From contig NC_020126.1 in assembly GCF_000331735.1 (NCBI RefSeq), positions 5,784,501 to 5,848,500 on the forward strand: DNA of 64,000 nucleotides, read 5' to 3'. Below are positions 34,477-45,483 of the stretch, one piece after another. Position 1 is the stretch's first letter; each line of letters begins with the position of its first letter. This DNA comes from Myxococcus stipitatus DSM 14675. Lineage in GTDB: Bacteria; Myxococcota; Myxococcia; Myxococcales; Myxococcaceae. Position numbers and translations under genes: made by a program. The notes under the pieces were generated by a model. It was not told the origin of the DNA and made no database searches. It saw only the letters and a program-made list of their open reading frames with translations.

Positions 34477-36606
34477 TCAGGGTTTGGAGCCGTGGGCTTC
34501 GAGCTGCTTGAGCAGCTTGCGCGCCACTTCGTGGTTGGGATTGAGGGCGTGGACGACGTCCAGAAGTGAACGGGCGGACGCCTTGTCCTCCTGGCGCAGG
34601 GCCATCCGCGCGCCCAGGACGTGTGCTCGCAGCAGCGTTCCGTCCGCCTCGCGGAGGGCCTCGAGGTCCTTCTTCGATTGCTCGACGGAGGTGGGCGGGG
34701 AGCCGGAGCTGAGGACGTACTCGGCGCGGGCGAGGGTGCTCCAGACCTTGGGGGCGCTCTCGACGTTGCGCAGACGCTCCGCCAGGGCCAGGGCGTCGGG
34801 GGAGGCTCTCACGGCGGCGTGGAGGGCTCGTGCCTTCACTCGGGCCACGAGGGCGGGCGTGGGCTCGACTTCCGGGGCTGGCTCGAGGGTCGCGGCCAGG
34901 GCATCCACTTCGTCGCGGAGCCGGGTGAGGTCCGCCTTCAGCGGGCCACCGAGACGCGTCGCCTCGGAGAGCTCTTCCGCGCGGGCGACGAGCTCGAGGG
35001 AGTCCGGTTCGAGGGTGCCCATCTCGCGCTGGAGCTGCTCGGCGCGGAGGCGGAGACCTTCGACTTCGGCTTGGAGTTCGCCCAGGCGCAGGCTCAACGC
35101 GACGAGAAGCTCCGCGCGGGCCTCGACGTACTTCGGATGCGCGACAGTCAGACGCTTGAGGCTGTCGATGGCGGTGGCGCGAGTGACTTCGTCGTCCCGG
35201 CGGAGGAGCGCTGCGGCCTCGTCCTTCGCGGTGACCGCCGCGGTCGGCATGTTCGCATCGCGGTCACGCCAGGCGGGATAGGCGAGCACTCCCGCGAGGA
35301 GCACTCCGCCCACCACAAGCAGTCCCCACACGATAGGAGATGCGCGATTCGCTGGCTTCGCGCCCGGGGCGTCCTGAGCGGAGTCTCGCGATGCGGCGAG
35401 GAGCTCGGGAGGCAGGGACACCGGGCCCCGGAGGTAGGCGGGTTGCTTGTCGCTGCTCGCCTTGGGGCTTCCGATGGGTGATTCATCCACGGGGAGCAGC
35501 ACGCGCGGAAGGGGCTGCTCCGCGCCCGATGCGCCACCGTAGAGCGACGTCTTTCGCTGGGCGGGCTCGGGGGCGGCGGCGCCGAAGAGTTGCGTGGCCC
35601 GCGGTGCTCCCGCCGTGGCATCGGGTTCGGGCCGCAGCGGGCTCTCGCCTGGGAGCGATGGGGTCGCGGCCGCACCGTGGGCATCGGTTGTCACGGCACC
35701 GAAGGTCATGGTGCGCCCGATGGGGGCCTGCGCGTTCCCCGGGAAGACGGGAGAACTGCTCGGAGATGAGGCGGACTCCGGGCCCCCCAGGGTGACGGGG
35801 GCGCTCGACGGCGGAGCAGTTTGCGCGGGCTTCGCGGCGCCGAACACTTGCGTCGAAGTCGGAATCGTCTGGCCGCTGTGACCCGAGCTCACTGCGCCGA
35901 ACGTCTGCGTCGTGTTCGAAACGGCCGGAGCCGCTGCGGTCACGCCTACCGCGCCGAACGTCTGTGTCGTGTTCGGGATGGGGTGTGCGTTTGCATTCGC
36001 CCCTACCGCGCCGAACGTCTGTGTCGTGTTCGGAATGGGGTGCGCGGCTGCATTCGCCCCTACCGCGCCGAACGTCTGCGTCGTGTTCGGAATGGGTTGC
36101 GCGGCTGCATTCGCCCCTACCGCGCCGAACGTCTGCGTCGTGTTCGGGATGGGGTGTGCGTTTACGGTCGCGCCTACCGCGCCGAACGTCTGAGTCGTGT
36201 TCGATGCGGCGTGTCCCGTCGCGCCCAAGGTCCGCGCGGGAGTCGGAGCAGCTTGTCCCGTTGCGCCCACCGCCCCGAACGTCTGCGTCGTATTCGAGAC
36301 GCCCTGCCCCACCGCCCCGAACGTCTGCGTCGTATTCGGAACCACCGCACCCTGCCCGCTCGGCGGCGTCTGGCCTGAACCGAAGAGCTGCGTCTTCATC
36401 GACGCGGGCGTCGAGGCCCACGAGCCGCTCGGTGTGCGCCCCCCCGCCTCTTCCACAGGCCCGGGCACCGGGCGCGGCGCCTCCGTCGGAGGCACCACCA
36501 TGAACACATGGTTACACCGTGTGCACTGCATCGACGCCCCGCTCGGCGGCAGCAGCCGAGCGTCGAGGGCGTACTGCATCGAGCACTGAGGGCAGGAGAT
36601 CTGCAC
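34477..36606 (-). CDS. MJ0042-type zinc-ribbon membrane protein with TQTF repeat array
   Basis: The 709-residue protein starts with GTG. Residues 1-36 are an MJ0042-like zinc ribbon (C5-x2-C8 and C28-x2-C31). A disordered Ala/Pro/Thr region follows, with eight exact NTTQTFGAV units and several diverged ones (TQVFGAA, TQLFGAA, TMTFGAV). One transmembrane segment lies near 421-445. The C-terminal ~260 residues are helical and TPR-like (ending LLDVVHALNPNHEVARKLLKQL). The topology suggests a cytosolic sensor or scaffold with a periplasmic TPR domain. The threonine-rich array could be a docking or phosphorylation site. Function is unknown. Confidence 0.8.
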   Translation of the reverse strand: MQISCPQCSMQYALDARLLPPSGASMQCTRCNHVFMVVPPTEAPRPVPGPVEEAGGRTPSGSWASTPASMKTQLFGSGQTPPSGQGAVVPNTTQTFGAVGQGVSNTTQTFGAVGATGQAAPTPARTLGATGHAASNTTQTFGAVGATVNAHPIPNTTQTFGAVGANAAAQPIPNTTQTFGAVGANAAAHPIPNTTQTFGAVGANANAHPIPNTTQTFGAVGVTAAAPAVSNTTQTFGAVSSGHSGQTIPTSTQVFGAAKPAQTAPPSSAPVTLGGPESASSPSSSPVFPGNAQAPIGRTMTFGAVTTDAHGAAATPSLPGESPLRPEPDATAGAPRATQLFGAAAPEPAQRKTSLYGGASGAEQPLPRVLLPVDESPIGSPKASSDKQPAYLRGPVSLPPELLAASRDSAQDAPGAKPANRASPIVWGLLVVGGVLLAGVLAYPAWRDRDANMPTAAVTAKDEAAALLRRDDEVTRATAIDSLKRLTVAHPKYVEARAELLVALSLRLGELQAEVEGLRLRAEQLQREMGTLEPDSLELVARAEELSEATRLGGPLKADLTRLRDEVDALAATLEPAPEVEPTPALVARVKARALHAAVRASPDALALAERLRNVESAPKVWSTLARAEYVLSSGSPPTSVEQSKKDLEALREADGTLLRAHVLGARMALRQEDKASARSLLDVVHALNPNHEVARKLLKQLEAHGSKP
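35890..36340. repeat. Imperfect 57-base tandem repeats encoding the NTTQTFGAVG array
   Basis: The unit ACCGCGCCGAACGTCTGCGT and its variants recur eight times. The middle copies are spaced at 57 bases (19 residues), the outer copies irregularly. Near-identical nucleotide sequence suggests recent amplification or gene conversion. Confidence 0.85.
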
Positions 36607-36615
36607 GTCGCGTGC

Positions 36616-37032
36616 TTACCACACAGCCCCCGTATCGGGCGCCGCCCCCAGCACCGTGGCCGTCTGCAGGGTCTTCAACCGGGCAGCCCCGACTCCAGGC
36701 ACCTCGTCCACCGCCTCCCAACTCCCGAACCCGCCCGCCACCTCGCGCGCCTCCACCAGACTCCTCGCGAGCGAAGCCCCCACTCCCGGCAACAACGCCA
36801 GCTCCTCCGCCGTGGCGACATTGAGGTCCAACCGCCTCCCCAATGCCAGCGCCCGCGCCCCCGTCGGCCAATCCCCCTCCCCACACGTGGCCACGCCATC
36901 CGCGCGCAGCCGCACCAGGTCCGGAGGACAATCCAACGCTGACGCGGAATCCGGCCAACGCGAGCGCACCACCGCCCCCAACCCCATCACCCCCAACGCC
37001 ACGACCGCGAGCGCCGCGGTGCGCCTCGCCAC
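36616..37032 (-). CDS. ComEA-like helix-hairpin-helix protein
   Basis: The 138-residue protein has an N-terminal membrane anchor or signal (AALAVVALGVMGLGAVV). Its C-terminal pair of helix-hairpin-helix motifs reads LDLNVATAEELALLPGVGAS and VDEVPGVGAARLKTLQ. This is the layout of ComEA, the periplasmic DNA receptor of transformation, though related proteins occur outside competence systems. It starts four bases after lysC ends and precedes the zinc-ribbon gene by nine bases. Confidence 0.85.
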   Translation of the reverse strand: MARRTAALAVVALGVMGLGAVVRSRWPDSASALDCPPDLVRLRADGVATCGEGDWPTGARALALGRRLDLNVATAEELALLPGVGASLARSLVEAREVAGGFGSWEAVDEVPGVGAARLKTLQTATVLGAAPDTGAVW

Positions 37033-37036
37033 CGGC

Positions 37037-38323
37037 TCAGACCTTCTCGCCCTTGAGGGCCGCCGTCTCCGACACGGTCACCACACCCTCCGGAGGCAAC
37101 GGCTGGTCCAACCCGAACGCCGTGTGCAGCGCGCGCACCGCCAGCTCCGTGTACTTGGAGTGCACGACACACGAGACCTTGATCTCCGAGGTGGAGATCA
37201 TCTGGATGTTGATGCCCTCGGAGGACAGCGCCGTGAACATCCTCGCCGCCACGCCCGAGTGGTTGCGCATGCCCACGCCGACAATGGAGACCTTGGCGAT
37301 GTTGTCGTCGGTCTCGATGCCCAGGGCCTGAATCTCCGCCGCCGCCTTGCGCACCACCTCCTGCGCCTTGGCGAAGTCGGACTTGCCCACCGTGAAGGTC
37401 AGGTCCGTGCGCCCGTCCTTCGACGGGTTCTGGACGATGAGGTCCACCACGATGTGCTTCTCATCGAGCGGCCCGAAGATCTTCGCCGCGATGCCCGGCA
37501 CATCCGGCACCCCGCTGACGGTGATCTTCGCCTCGTTCCGGTCATACGCCACGCCGCGGACCAGCACGTCCTCCATGGACTTGTCCTCCTCGCAAACGAG
37601 GGTGCCCGGGTCCTGGGAGAACGAAGACTTCACCCAGAGCGGCACCTTGTACTTCATGGCGAACTCGACAGAGCGAATCTGCAGCACCTTCGCGCCCACG
37701 CTCGCCAGCTCCAGCATCTCCTCGTAGGCGATGCGCTCCAGCTTGCGCGCGGCGGGAACCATGTTCGGGTCCGTCGTATAGACACCATCGACGTCCGTGT
37801 AGATTTCACACGCGTCCGCCTGGAGCGCGGCGGCCACCGCCACCGCCGTCGTGTCCGAGCCTCCGCGCCCCAGCGTCGTGACGCTCCCCTCCTCGTCCAC
37901 GCCCTGGAAACCCGCCACCACGACGATGTGGCCCTTGGCCAACGCCGAGCGGATGGGCTGCGCGTCGATGCTCTTGATGCGCGCCTTGGAGAAGGTGCTG
38001 TCGGTGACGATGCGGACCTGGTGCCCCAGGAAGCTCGTCGCTTTGCCGCCCTGCGCGTGGATGGCCATGGCCACCAGGCCGATGGACACCTGCTCACCCG
38101 TGGCGACGACCACGTCCTGCTCCCGCTCGTCCGGCCGGTCGGTTATCTGGGCCACGAGTTTGAGCAGCCGGTTCGTCTCCCCGGACATGGCGGAGACGAC
38201 GACGACCACGTCGTGCCCCGCACGCTGTGCAGCCAGACACCGACGAGCGACGTTCTTCATCCGCTCGGTGTCACCCACGGAGGTACCACCGTACTTCTGG
38301 ACGATGAGTGCCACGGGCTCCAT
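37037..38323 (-). CDS. lysC: Aspartate kinase
   Basis: This enzyme phosphorylates aspartate in the first step towards lysine, threonine, methionine and diaminopimelate. The 428-residue monofunctional enzyme has [18 protein letters not shown] at the start, [18 protein letters not shown] in the substrate site, and two ACT domains in the last 160 residues ([18 protein letters not shown] and [19 protein letters not shown]) for feedback control. It is divergent from hutH with a 100-base shared promoter region. Confidence 0.96.
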   Translation of the reverse strand: MEPVALIVQKYGGTSVGDTERMKNVARRCLAAQRAGHDVVVVVSAMSGETNRLLKLVAQITDRPDEREQDVVVATGEQVSIGLVAMAIHAQGGKATSFLGHQVRIVTDSTFSKARIKSIDAQPIRSALAKGHIVVVAGFQGVDEEGSVTTLGRGGSDTTAVAVAAALQADACEIYTDVDGVYTTDPNMVPAARKLERIAYEEMLELASVGAKVLQIRSVEFAMKYKVPLWVKSSFSQDPGTLVCEEDKSMEDVLVRGVAYDRNEAKITVSGVPDVPGIAAKIFGPLDEKHIVVDLIVQNPSKDGRTDLTFTVGKSDFAKAQEVVRKAAAEIQALGIETDDNIAKVSIVGVGMRNHSGVAARMFTALSSEGINIQMISTSEIKVSCVVHSKYTELAVRALHTAFGLDQPLPPEGVVTVSETAALKGEKV

Positions 38324-38423
38324 GACCTCCCTGCGTCAATCGCGCGGAGCTATACGAGCACCGCTCCCGGGTGTAAAGCCCCGCTGCCGCTGACCTTAGA
38401 CCTCGCCAACTCTTGGAGCCCCA

Positions 38424-39947
<1,524 letters not shown>

Positions 39948-39978
39948 GCGGCGCTTCGCATCCGCCGCTGACATGACG

Positions 39979-40012
39979 ACGGCCCGCCCCGGAGCACTCC
40001 CGGGCGGGCCGT
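39979..40012 (+). terminator. Terminator after hutH
   Basis: A GC-rich hairpin (ACGGCCCGCC... / ...GGGCGGGCCGT) with a 6-8 base loop lies 30 bases after the stop and is followed by TCTCGTTC. Confidence 0.65.
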
Positions 40013-40034
40013 TCTCGTTCAGCGCGACGAGGAC

Positions 40035-40334
40035 TCAGTCTGGAATGACGTCCTCCGGCCGAACCGGGCACAAATCGGTGGTCGTTCTGTATGCGGACGA
40101 GGACCCCCACTGAGTCCATCGCCCACAACCACAGCCGCTGTAGCCCACCCAGTACCGATAGGTGGCATCGGAATAGTAGAGCGTCCCGGTCGTCGAGCCC
40201 GAGCAATCCGGGACGCGGTCCTCGCGCGTCCCCAGGTCTTGCGCCTCGACGTCATCCACCGGGGACCCACCACACCCCGCGAGCATCAGCCCCACCGCGA
40301 ACAACATTCCGCTCATGAGCCTTCTTGCATGCAT
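40035..40334 (-). CDS. Small Cys-containing lipoprotein
   Basis: The 99-residue product starts at the ATG at 40334, with GGAGG five bases upstream. The signal ends LMLAGC. The mature part has a short acidic segment, then a Tyr/Ser/Gly-rich region with four Cys (VPDCSGSTTGTLYYSD, GYSGCGCGRWTQWGSS). It resembles small secreted lipoproteins of unknown function in myxobacteria. An upstream in-frame start would precede the signal by 20 residues and is less likely. Confidence 0.75.
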   Translation of the reverse strand: MHARRLMSGMLFAVGLMLAGCGGSPVDDVEAQDLGTREDRVPDCSGSTTGTLYYSDATYRYWVGYSGCGCGRWTQWGSSSAYRTTTDLCPVRPEDVIPD

Positions 40335-40369
40335 GCGTGCCTCCAGGGACAAAGTCTGGACTTCACAGC

Positions 40370-40398
40370 ATTCAAAGAATAGCACGCAAAACACTCAA
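40370..40398 (-). promoter_or_regulatory. Possible -10/-35 promoter of the small lipoprotein gene
   Basis: On the minus strand, TTGAGT (40398-40393) and TTGAAT (40375-40370) are separated by 17 bases in an AT-rich patch, about 36 bases before the ATG. Hexamers are imperfect. Confidence 0.3.
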
Positions 40399-40470
40399 AG
40401 AGAACACGACCAACACCCGAAGTGAATAGCAACAACCAGCCTGCATCCCCATACACGACGCACACGTGCG

Positions 40471-41259
40471 TCAACGCAACCAGGAGAACGCGCGCTCGAG
40501 TCGGGCTGGCACGTCGTCGAGATAGCAGCGGCCGTGGCCCACCACGACGCGCTGGGGCTTCCAATCCATCATCCGCTGCAAGCACTCACGCGCCCGTGCC
40601 TTGCGCCCCCACGTCGTCACCTGGACCTCGCGAGGCGTCTGGCCCGGCCACATCGCTCCCCCCAGGGACAACAGCCAGCGGAAGCGCGTGTGGACACGCT
40701 CGGGCTCGAGCGCCAGGACCATGTCCGCGACAATCAACGTCGAAGAAGCCCTGTGGAAGAACACGACCTCTTCGATGTAGCGGCTGCCTCGGAAGATGAG
40801 CTGGTGGAGGTCCTCCGCCCACGCGGACGGCGGCGCATCACCCAGGTCCGCATCGAAGGTGACGTCGAAGCCTTGCGAGCGGGCGCGCTCACGGACACCC
40901 GGAGAAGCCCACGCCGTCGCCTTCGGGTAGCGAGCCTTCCAGGCGGAGATGGCCATGTAGTGGAGTCGATTGGGTGAGACCAGGTGCTCCACTGGCCCCA
41001 GCGCGTCGACCTCCGCGAACAACTCCGGTGTCGGCGCCGTGGGCGACCACACCCACAAGCCCCCGGAGCGCAGCCGGACCACCACCATCCGCGTGGGGAA
41101 CGGCAGTGACACCGGGCCCATGCTCATCCTGGCCACGGGGCCGTCCACCATCCAGAGGTCCTCCGCCAACGGCTTGAGGGTCGAGAGCGGAGTGTAGAGA
41201 CCGATTCCGTCGGACCACTCCACGGGAGCATCAGCGCTCGCGCGGTTTCCAGATGTCAT
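40471..41259 (-). CDS. DUF4336-like (MBL-related) protein
   Basis: The 262-residue protein has the pattern of DUF4336: LWMVDGPVARMSMGPVSLPFP, TRMVVVRLRSGGLWVWSP, then HLVSPNRLHYMAISAWK and a late VVVGHGRC. The fold is related to metallo-beta-lactamases, but the HxHxDH metal motif is absent, so hydrolase activity is doubtful. The ATG at 41259 is chosen over one six codons upstream. Confidence 0.8.
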   Translation of the reverse strand: MTSGNRASADAPVEWSDGIGLYTPLSTLKPLAEDLWMVDGPVARMSMGPVSLPFPTRMVVVRLRSGGLWVWSPTAPTPELFAEVDALGPVEHLVSPNRLHYMAISAWKARYPKATAWASPGVRERARSQGFDVTFDADLGDAPPSAWAEDLHQLIFRGSRYIEEVVFFHRASSTLIVADMVLALEPERVHTRFRWLLSLGGAMWPGQTPREVQVTTWGRKARARECLQRMMDWKPQRVVVGHGRCYLDDVPARLERAFSWLR

Positions 41260-41307
41260 GTGCCCGACACTACCCAATCCCTGCTCATCCCATCCATCCG
41301 TATCGGC

Positions 41308-42255
<948 letters not shown>

Positions 42256-42468
42256 TCGTACACACCCTTGTAAAAGTACGGCTTGCCCGCACAGAACAGC
42301 GGTTCTCGCCGAAGTGGCCCAAGGCTGTCCATCCCTCCGGCAGGAATGAAGCCCAAAAGGAGATGTCAGCATTTACGCCTCACCCTGAATCCAACGAAGA
42401 TTCAGCGTTCCCTTTCGCCCAGCGCCGCTGGCGGAGGAAGGGAACCGCAACTCTCCCTGGAGGGTGTC

Positions 42469-45264
42469 TTGAGAATCACACACACGTCAGTTCACCTTGG
42501 TATCTCGAGAGTCATTGTCGCAGCCCTGCTGCTGATAGGAGGACTCCTCGGCGGCGAGGCCTCCGCTGCCCACTTCACCGTCTTCGAGAGCGGACAGGTT
42601 CGTCCCCTGGCCCTCTCGCCGGATGGAAAGCTGCTCTTCGCCGTCAACACCCCCGACAACCGTCTGGAGATCTTTCGCGTCGGCAACAACGGGCTGAGCC
42701 ATCGAGGCTCCGTGCCCGTGGGCCTGGAGCCCGTGGCCGTCGCGGCTCGCACGAACGAGGAGGTCTGGGTCGTCAACCACCTGTCGGACAGCATCAGCGT
42801 CGTCCGGGTGAATGACGAGGGCCAGGGTGGAACGGTGACGCGGACGCTGCTCGTGGGCGATGAGCCCCGCGACATCGTCTTCGCGGGCCACGGCCGCAGG
42901 CGCGCGTTCATCACCGCCGCGCACCGCGGACAGAATGCCCCGTTCAACCCCCAGCTCACCACGCCGGGCATCGGCCGCGCGGACGTCTGGGTCTTCGACT
43001 CGGACAACCTGGGCAACACGCTCGGCGGCACGCCGCTCAACATCCTGACGTTCTTCGCGGACACGCCTCGCGCGCTGGCGGTGACGCCCGACGGCTCACG
43101 CGTCTACGCGGCGGCGTTCCACTCCGGCAACCGCACCACGGCGCTGCACGAGGACGCGGTCCCGGATGGCGGCGAGGCCGTGGGCGGCGTCCCCGGTCCC
43201 AACACCAACTACGCGGGCATCCCCGCCCACGAGACGTCCATCATCCTCAAGCAGGAAGGACAGGAGTGGCTGGACGTGCTGGGCCGCTCGTGGACGTCCA
43301 AGGTCCGCTTCACCCTGCCCGACAAGGACGTCTTCGCCATCAACGCCACCGCCAACCCGCCCGCGGCTGTCACGGGCCCCGGCGGCGTCTTCTCCGGCGT
43401 GGGCACCATCCTCTTCAACATGGTCGTCAACCCCGCCAACGGGAAGGTGTACGTCAGCAACACGGACGCCCGGAACGACCTGCGCTTCGAGGGCCCCGGC
43501 ACCTACGCCGGCTCCTCCCTGCGCGGCCACCTGCACGAGAGCCGCATCACCGTGCTGGGCGCCTCCAGCGTCACCCCGCGCCACCTCAACAAGCACATCG
43601 ACTACTCGACGTGCTGCGCGCCCACGCCCAACCCCGTGAGCGAGAAGAGCCTCGCGCAGCCCACGGGCATGGCGGTGACGTCGGATGGCGCGACGCTGTA
43701 CGTGGCGGCGTTCGGCTCGTCGAAGCTGGGCATCTACTCCACGGCGGCCCTGGAGACGGACACCTTCGTGCCCAACAGCGCGAACCACATCCAGCTCACC
43801 GGCGGAGGTCCCACGGGCCTCGTGCTGGATGAGTCCCGCCGCCGCATCTACGTGCTGACGCGCTTCGATAACAGCATCTCCGTCATCAACACCACGACGC
43901 GCCAGGAGATTGCCCACCTGTCCATGTTCAACCCGGAGCCTCGCAGCGTGGTGGAAGGTCGCCCGTTCCTCTACGACGCCCGCAACAGCTCCAGCCACGG
44001 CGACTCGTCCTGCGGCAGCTGTCACATCTTCGGTGACTTCGACAGCCTGTCGTGGAACCTGGGCAACCCGGACCTCGACGTGAAGGCCAACCCCAACCCC
44101 ATCGTCCCGAACCTGCCCGAGTTCGGCGATGACCCCACGTTCGGCCAGAACACGTCCTTCCACCCGCTGAAGGGGCCCCTGTCGACGCAGAGCCTTCGCG
44201 GCATGGCCAACCATGGCCCCATGCACTGGCGCGGCGACCGCAACGGAGGCTTCACCGCTCCCAGCCTCCAGCCCAACAGCGGCGCCTTCAACGAAGCGGA
44301 GGGCTTCAAGCAGTTCAACCCGGCGTTCATGGACCTGCTGGGCCGCAGCGCGCAGCTGCCCCCGGAGCAGATGCAGAAGTTCACCGACTTCATCCTCCAG
44401 GTCGCCTACCCGCCCAACCCCATCCGCAACCTCGACAATGTCCTGACGCCCGCGCAGCAGGCCGGCCGGGACTTCTTCGTGAACACCACGTCGTTCTTCC
44501 ACGGCGCCTGCGCCGCGTGCCACACCATCGACCCGAACGGGAACCCGGGAGAGGGCCCGTTCAAGGGGTTCTTCGGCTCGGACGGCCGGTCGTCCTTCGA
44601 CGTGTCGACGTTCTTCCCCCGGGTGCCGCATCTGCGCAACGCCTACCAGAAGGTCGGCATGTTCGGCACGCCCGTCGTGTTCGGCAAGCAGCCCATCGAC
44701 CCCTTCATGGGGGACCAGATTCGCGGCTTCGGCTTCAACAGCGACGGCTCCATCCCCACCCTGTTCAACTTCGGCAGCGGCTTCGACTTCGACCCCATCC
44801 AGAACGCCGTGGGCATCCCCAATACGCCGGAAGGCCACGCCATCAAGAAGAACATGGAGCAGTTCATGCTCGCCTTCGACACCAACCTGGCCCCCATCGT
44901 GGGCCAGCAGGTGACGCTGACGGCGGGCCTCGGCGCCGTCGCCGGGCCTCGCATCAACCTGATGGTGGCTCGCGCCAACGCGGGCGAGTGCGAGCTGGTC
45001 GCCAAGGGCCGCTTCGGCCCGCATGAAGCGGGCTTCCTCTACACCGGCAATGGCCAGTTCACCGTGGACCGCCACGACGTGGGCCCCGTGTCCGATGCGC
45101 ACCTGCGCGCGGCCGCGACGTCGAACGGTGGAACGCTGACGTACACGTGTGTGCCTCCGGGCTCGGGCGTTCGCATCGGCATCGACCGGGACCTGGACGG
45201 AGCACTCGACGGCGACGAGCGGCGCGCGGGCACCCACCCCGCGGATCCGCTGAGCCACCCGTGA
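42469..45264 (+). CDS. Secreted beta-propeller protein with two CxxCH heme motifs
   Basis: The 931-residue protein starts at the TTG at 42469 with GGAGG five bases upstream, which gives an export signal (VIVAALLLIGGLLGGEASA). Residues ~35-490 are YVTN-like propeller repeats (RPLALSPDGKLLFAVN, PRALAVTPDGSRVYAAAF). Heme-binding candidates are C515-GSCH and C681-AACH, with a cytochrome-peroxidase-like surrounding sequence (LRGMANHGPMHWRGDR, TPAQQAGRDFF). The C-terminus holds an Asp-rich DRDLDGALDGDE calcium-binding-like loop. It is probably a periplasmic or outer-surface electron-transfer protein. Partner and substrate unknown. Confidence 0.8.
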   Translation: MRITHTSVHLGISRVIVAALLLIGGLLGGEASAAHFTVFESGQVRPLALSPDGKLLFAVNTPDNRLEIFRVGNNGLSHRGSVPVGLEPVAVAARTNEEVWVVNHLSDSISVVRVNDEGQGGTVTRTLLVGDEPRDIVFAGHGRRRAFITAAHRGQNAPFNPQLTTPGIGRADVWVFDSDNLGNTLGGTPLNILTFFADTPRALAVTPDGSRVYAAAFHSGNRTTALHEDAVPDGGEAVGGVPGPNTNYAGIPAHETSIILKQEGQEWLDVLGRSWTSKVRFTLPDKDVFAINATANPPAAVTGPGGVFSGVGTILFNMVVNPANGKVYVSNTDARNDLRFEGPGTYAGSSLRGHLHESRITVLGASSVTPRHLNKHIDYSTCCAPTPNPVSEKSLAQPTGMAVTSDGATLYVAAFGSSKLGIYSTAALETDTFVPNSANHIQLTGGGPTGLVLDESRRRIYVLTRFDNSISVINTTTRQEIAHLSMFNPEPRSVVEGRPFLYDARNSSSHGDSSCGSCHIFGDFDSLSWNLGNPDLDVKANPNPIVPNLPEFGDDPTFGQNTSFHPLKGPLSTQSLRGMANHGPMHWRGDRNGGFTAPSLQPNSGAFNEAEGFKQFNPAFMDLLGRSAQLPPEQMQKFTDFILQVAYPPNPIRNLDNVLTPAQQAGRDFFVNTTSFFHGACAACHTIDPNGNPGEGPFKGFFGSDGRSSFDVSTFFPRVPHLRNAYQKVGMFGTPVVFGKQPIDPFMGDQIRGFGFNSDGSIPTLFNFGSGFDFDPIQNAVGIPNTPEGHAIKKNMEQFMLAFDTNLAPIVGQQVTLTAGLGAVAGPRINLMVARANAGECELVAKGRFGPHEAGFLYTGNGQFTVDRHDVGPVSDAHLRAAATSNGGTLTYTCVPPGSGVRIGIDRDLDGALDGDERRAGTHPADPLSHP

Positions 45265-45284
45265 AGGCCGTGAGCTGAAACACC

Positions 45285-45322
45285 CCCGTGGCGCGGACAA
45301 CCCCGACCGTCCGCGCCACGGG
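45285..45322 (+). terminator. Hairpin after the beta-propeller gene
   Basis: Perfect 14-base arms (CCCGTGGCGCGGAC / GTCCGCGCCACGGG) flank a 10-base loop, 20 bases beyond the stop codon. No T-run follows. Confidence 0.55.
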
Positions 45323-45483
45323 CTCCCACGGGGTGTCCCGGCCTCGCGCCCGCCTGCTCCCCGGGTATCCGGACACCCAAATCGCGAGGAAAGTCGGGAA
45401 GTTGAGGGACCGGCCGAGCGCGTGTTACGACCGCCTGCGGCCATTCTCCCTACCCACGCCCTGGCCCCTGGAGCGGGCCTTCC

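Noticed and set aside
35890-36340. CRISPR-like spaced repeats
   Set aside because: The repeats are in frame, encode a conserved peptide and have related spacers, so this is a protein repeat array.
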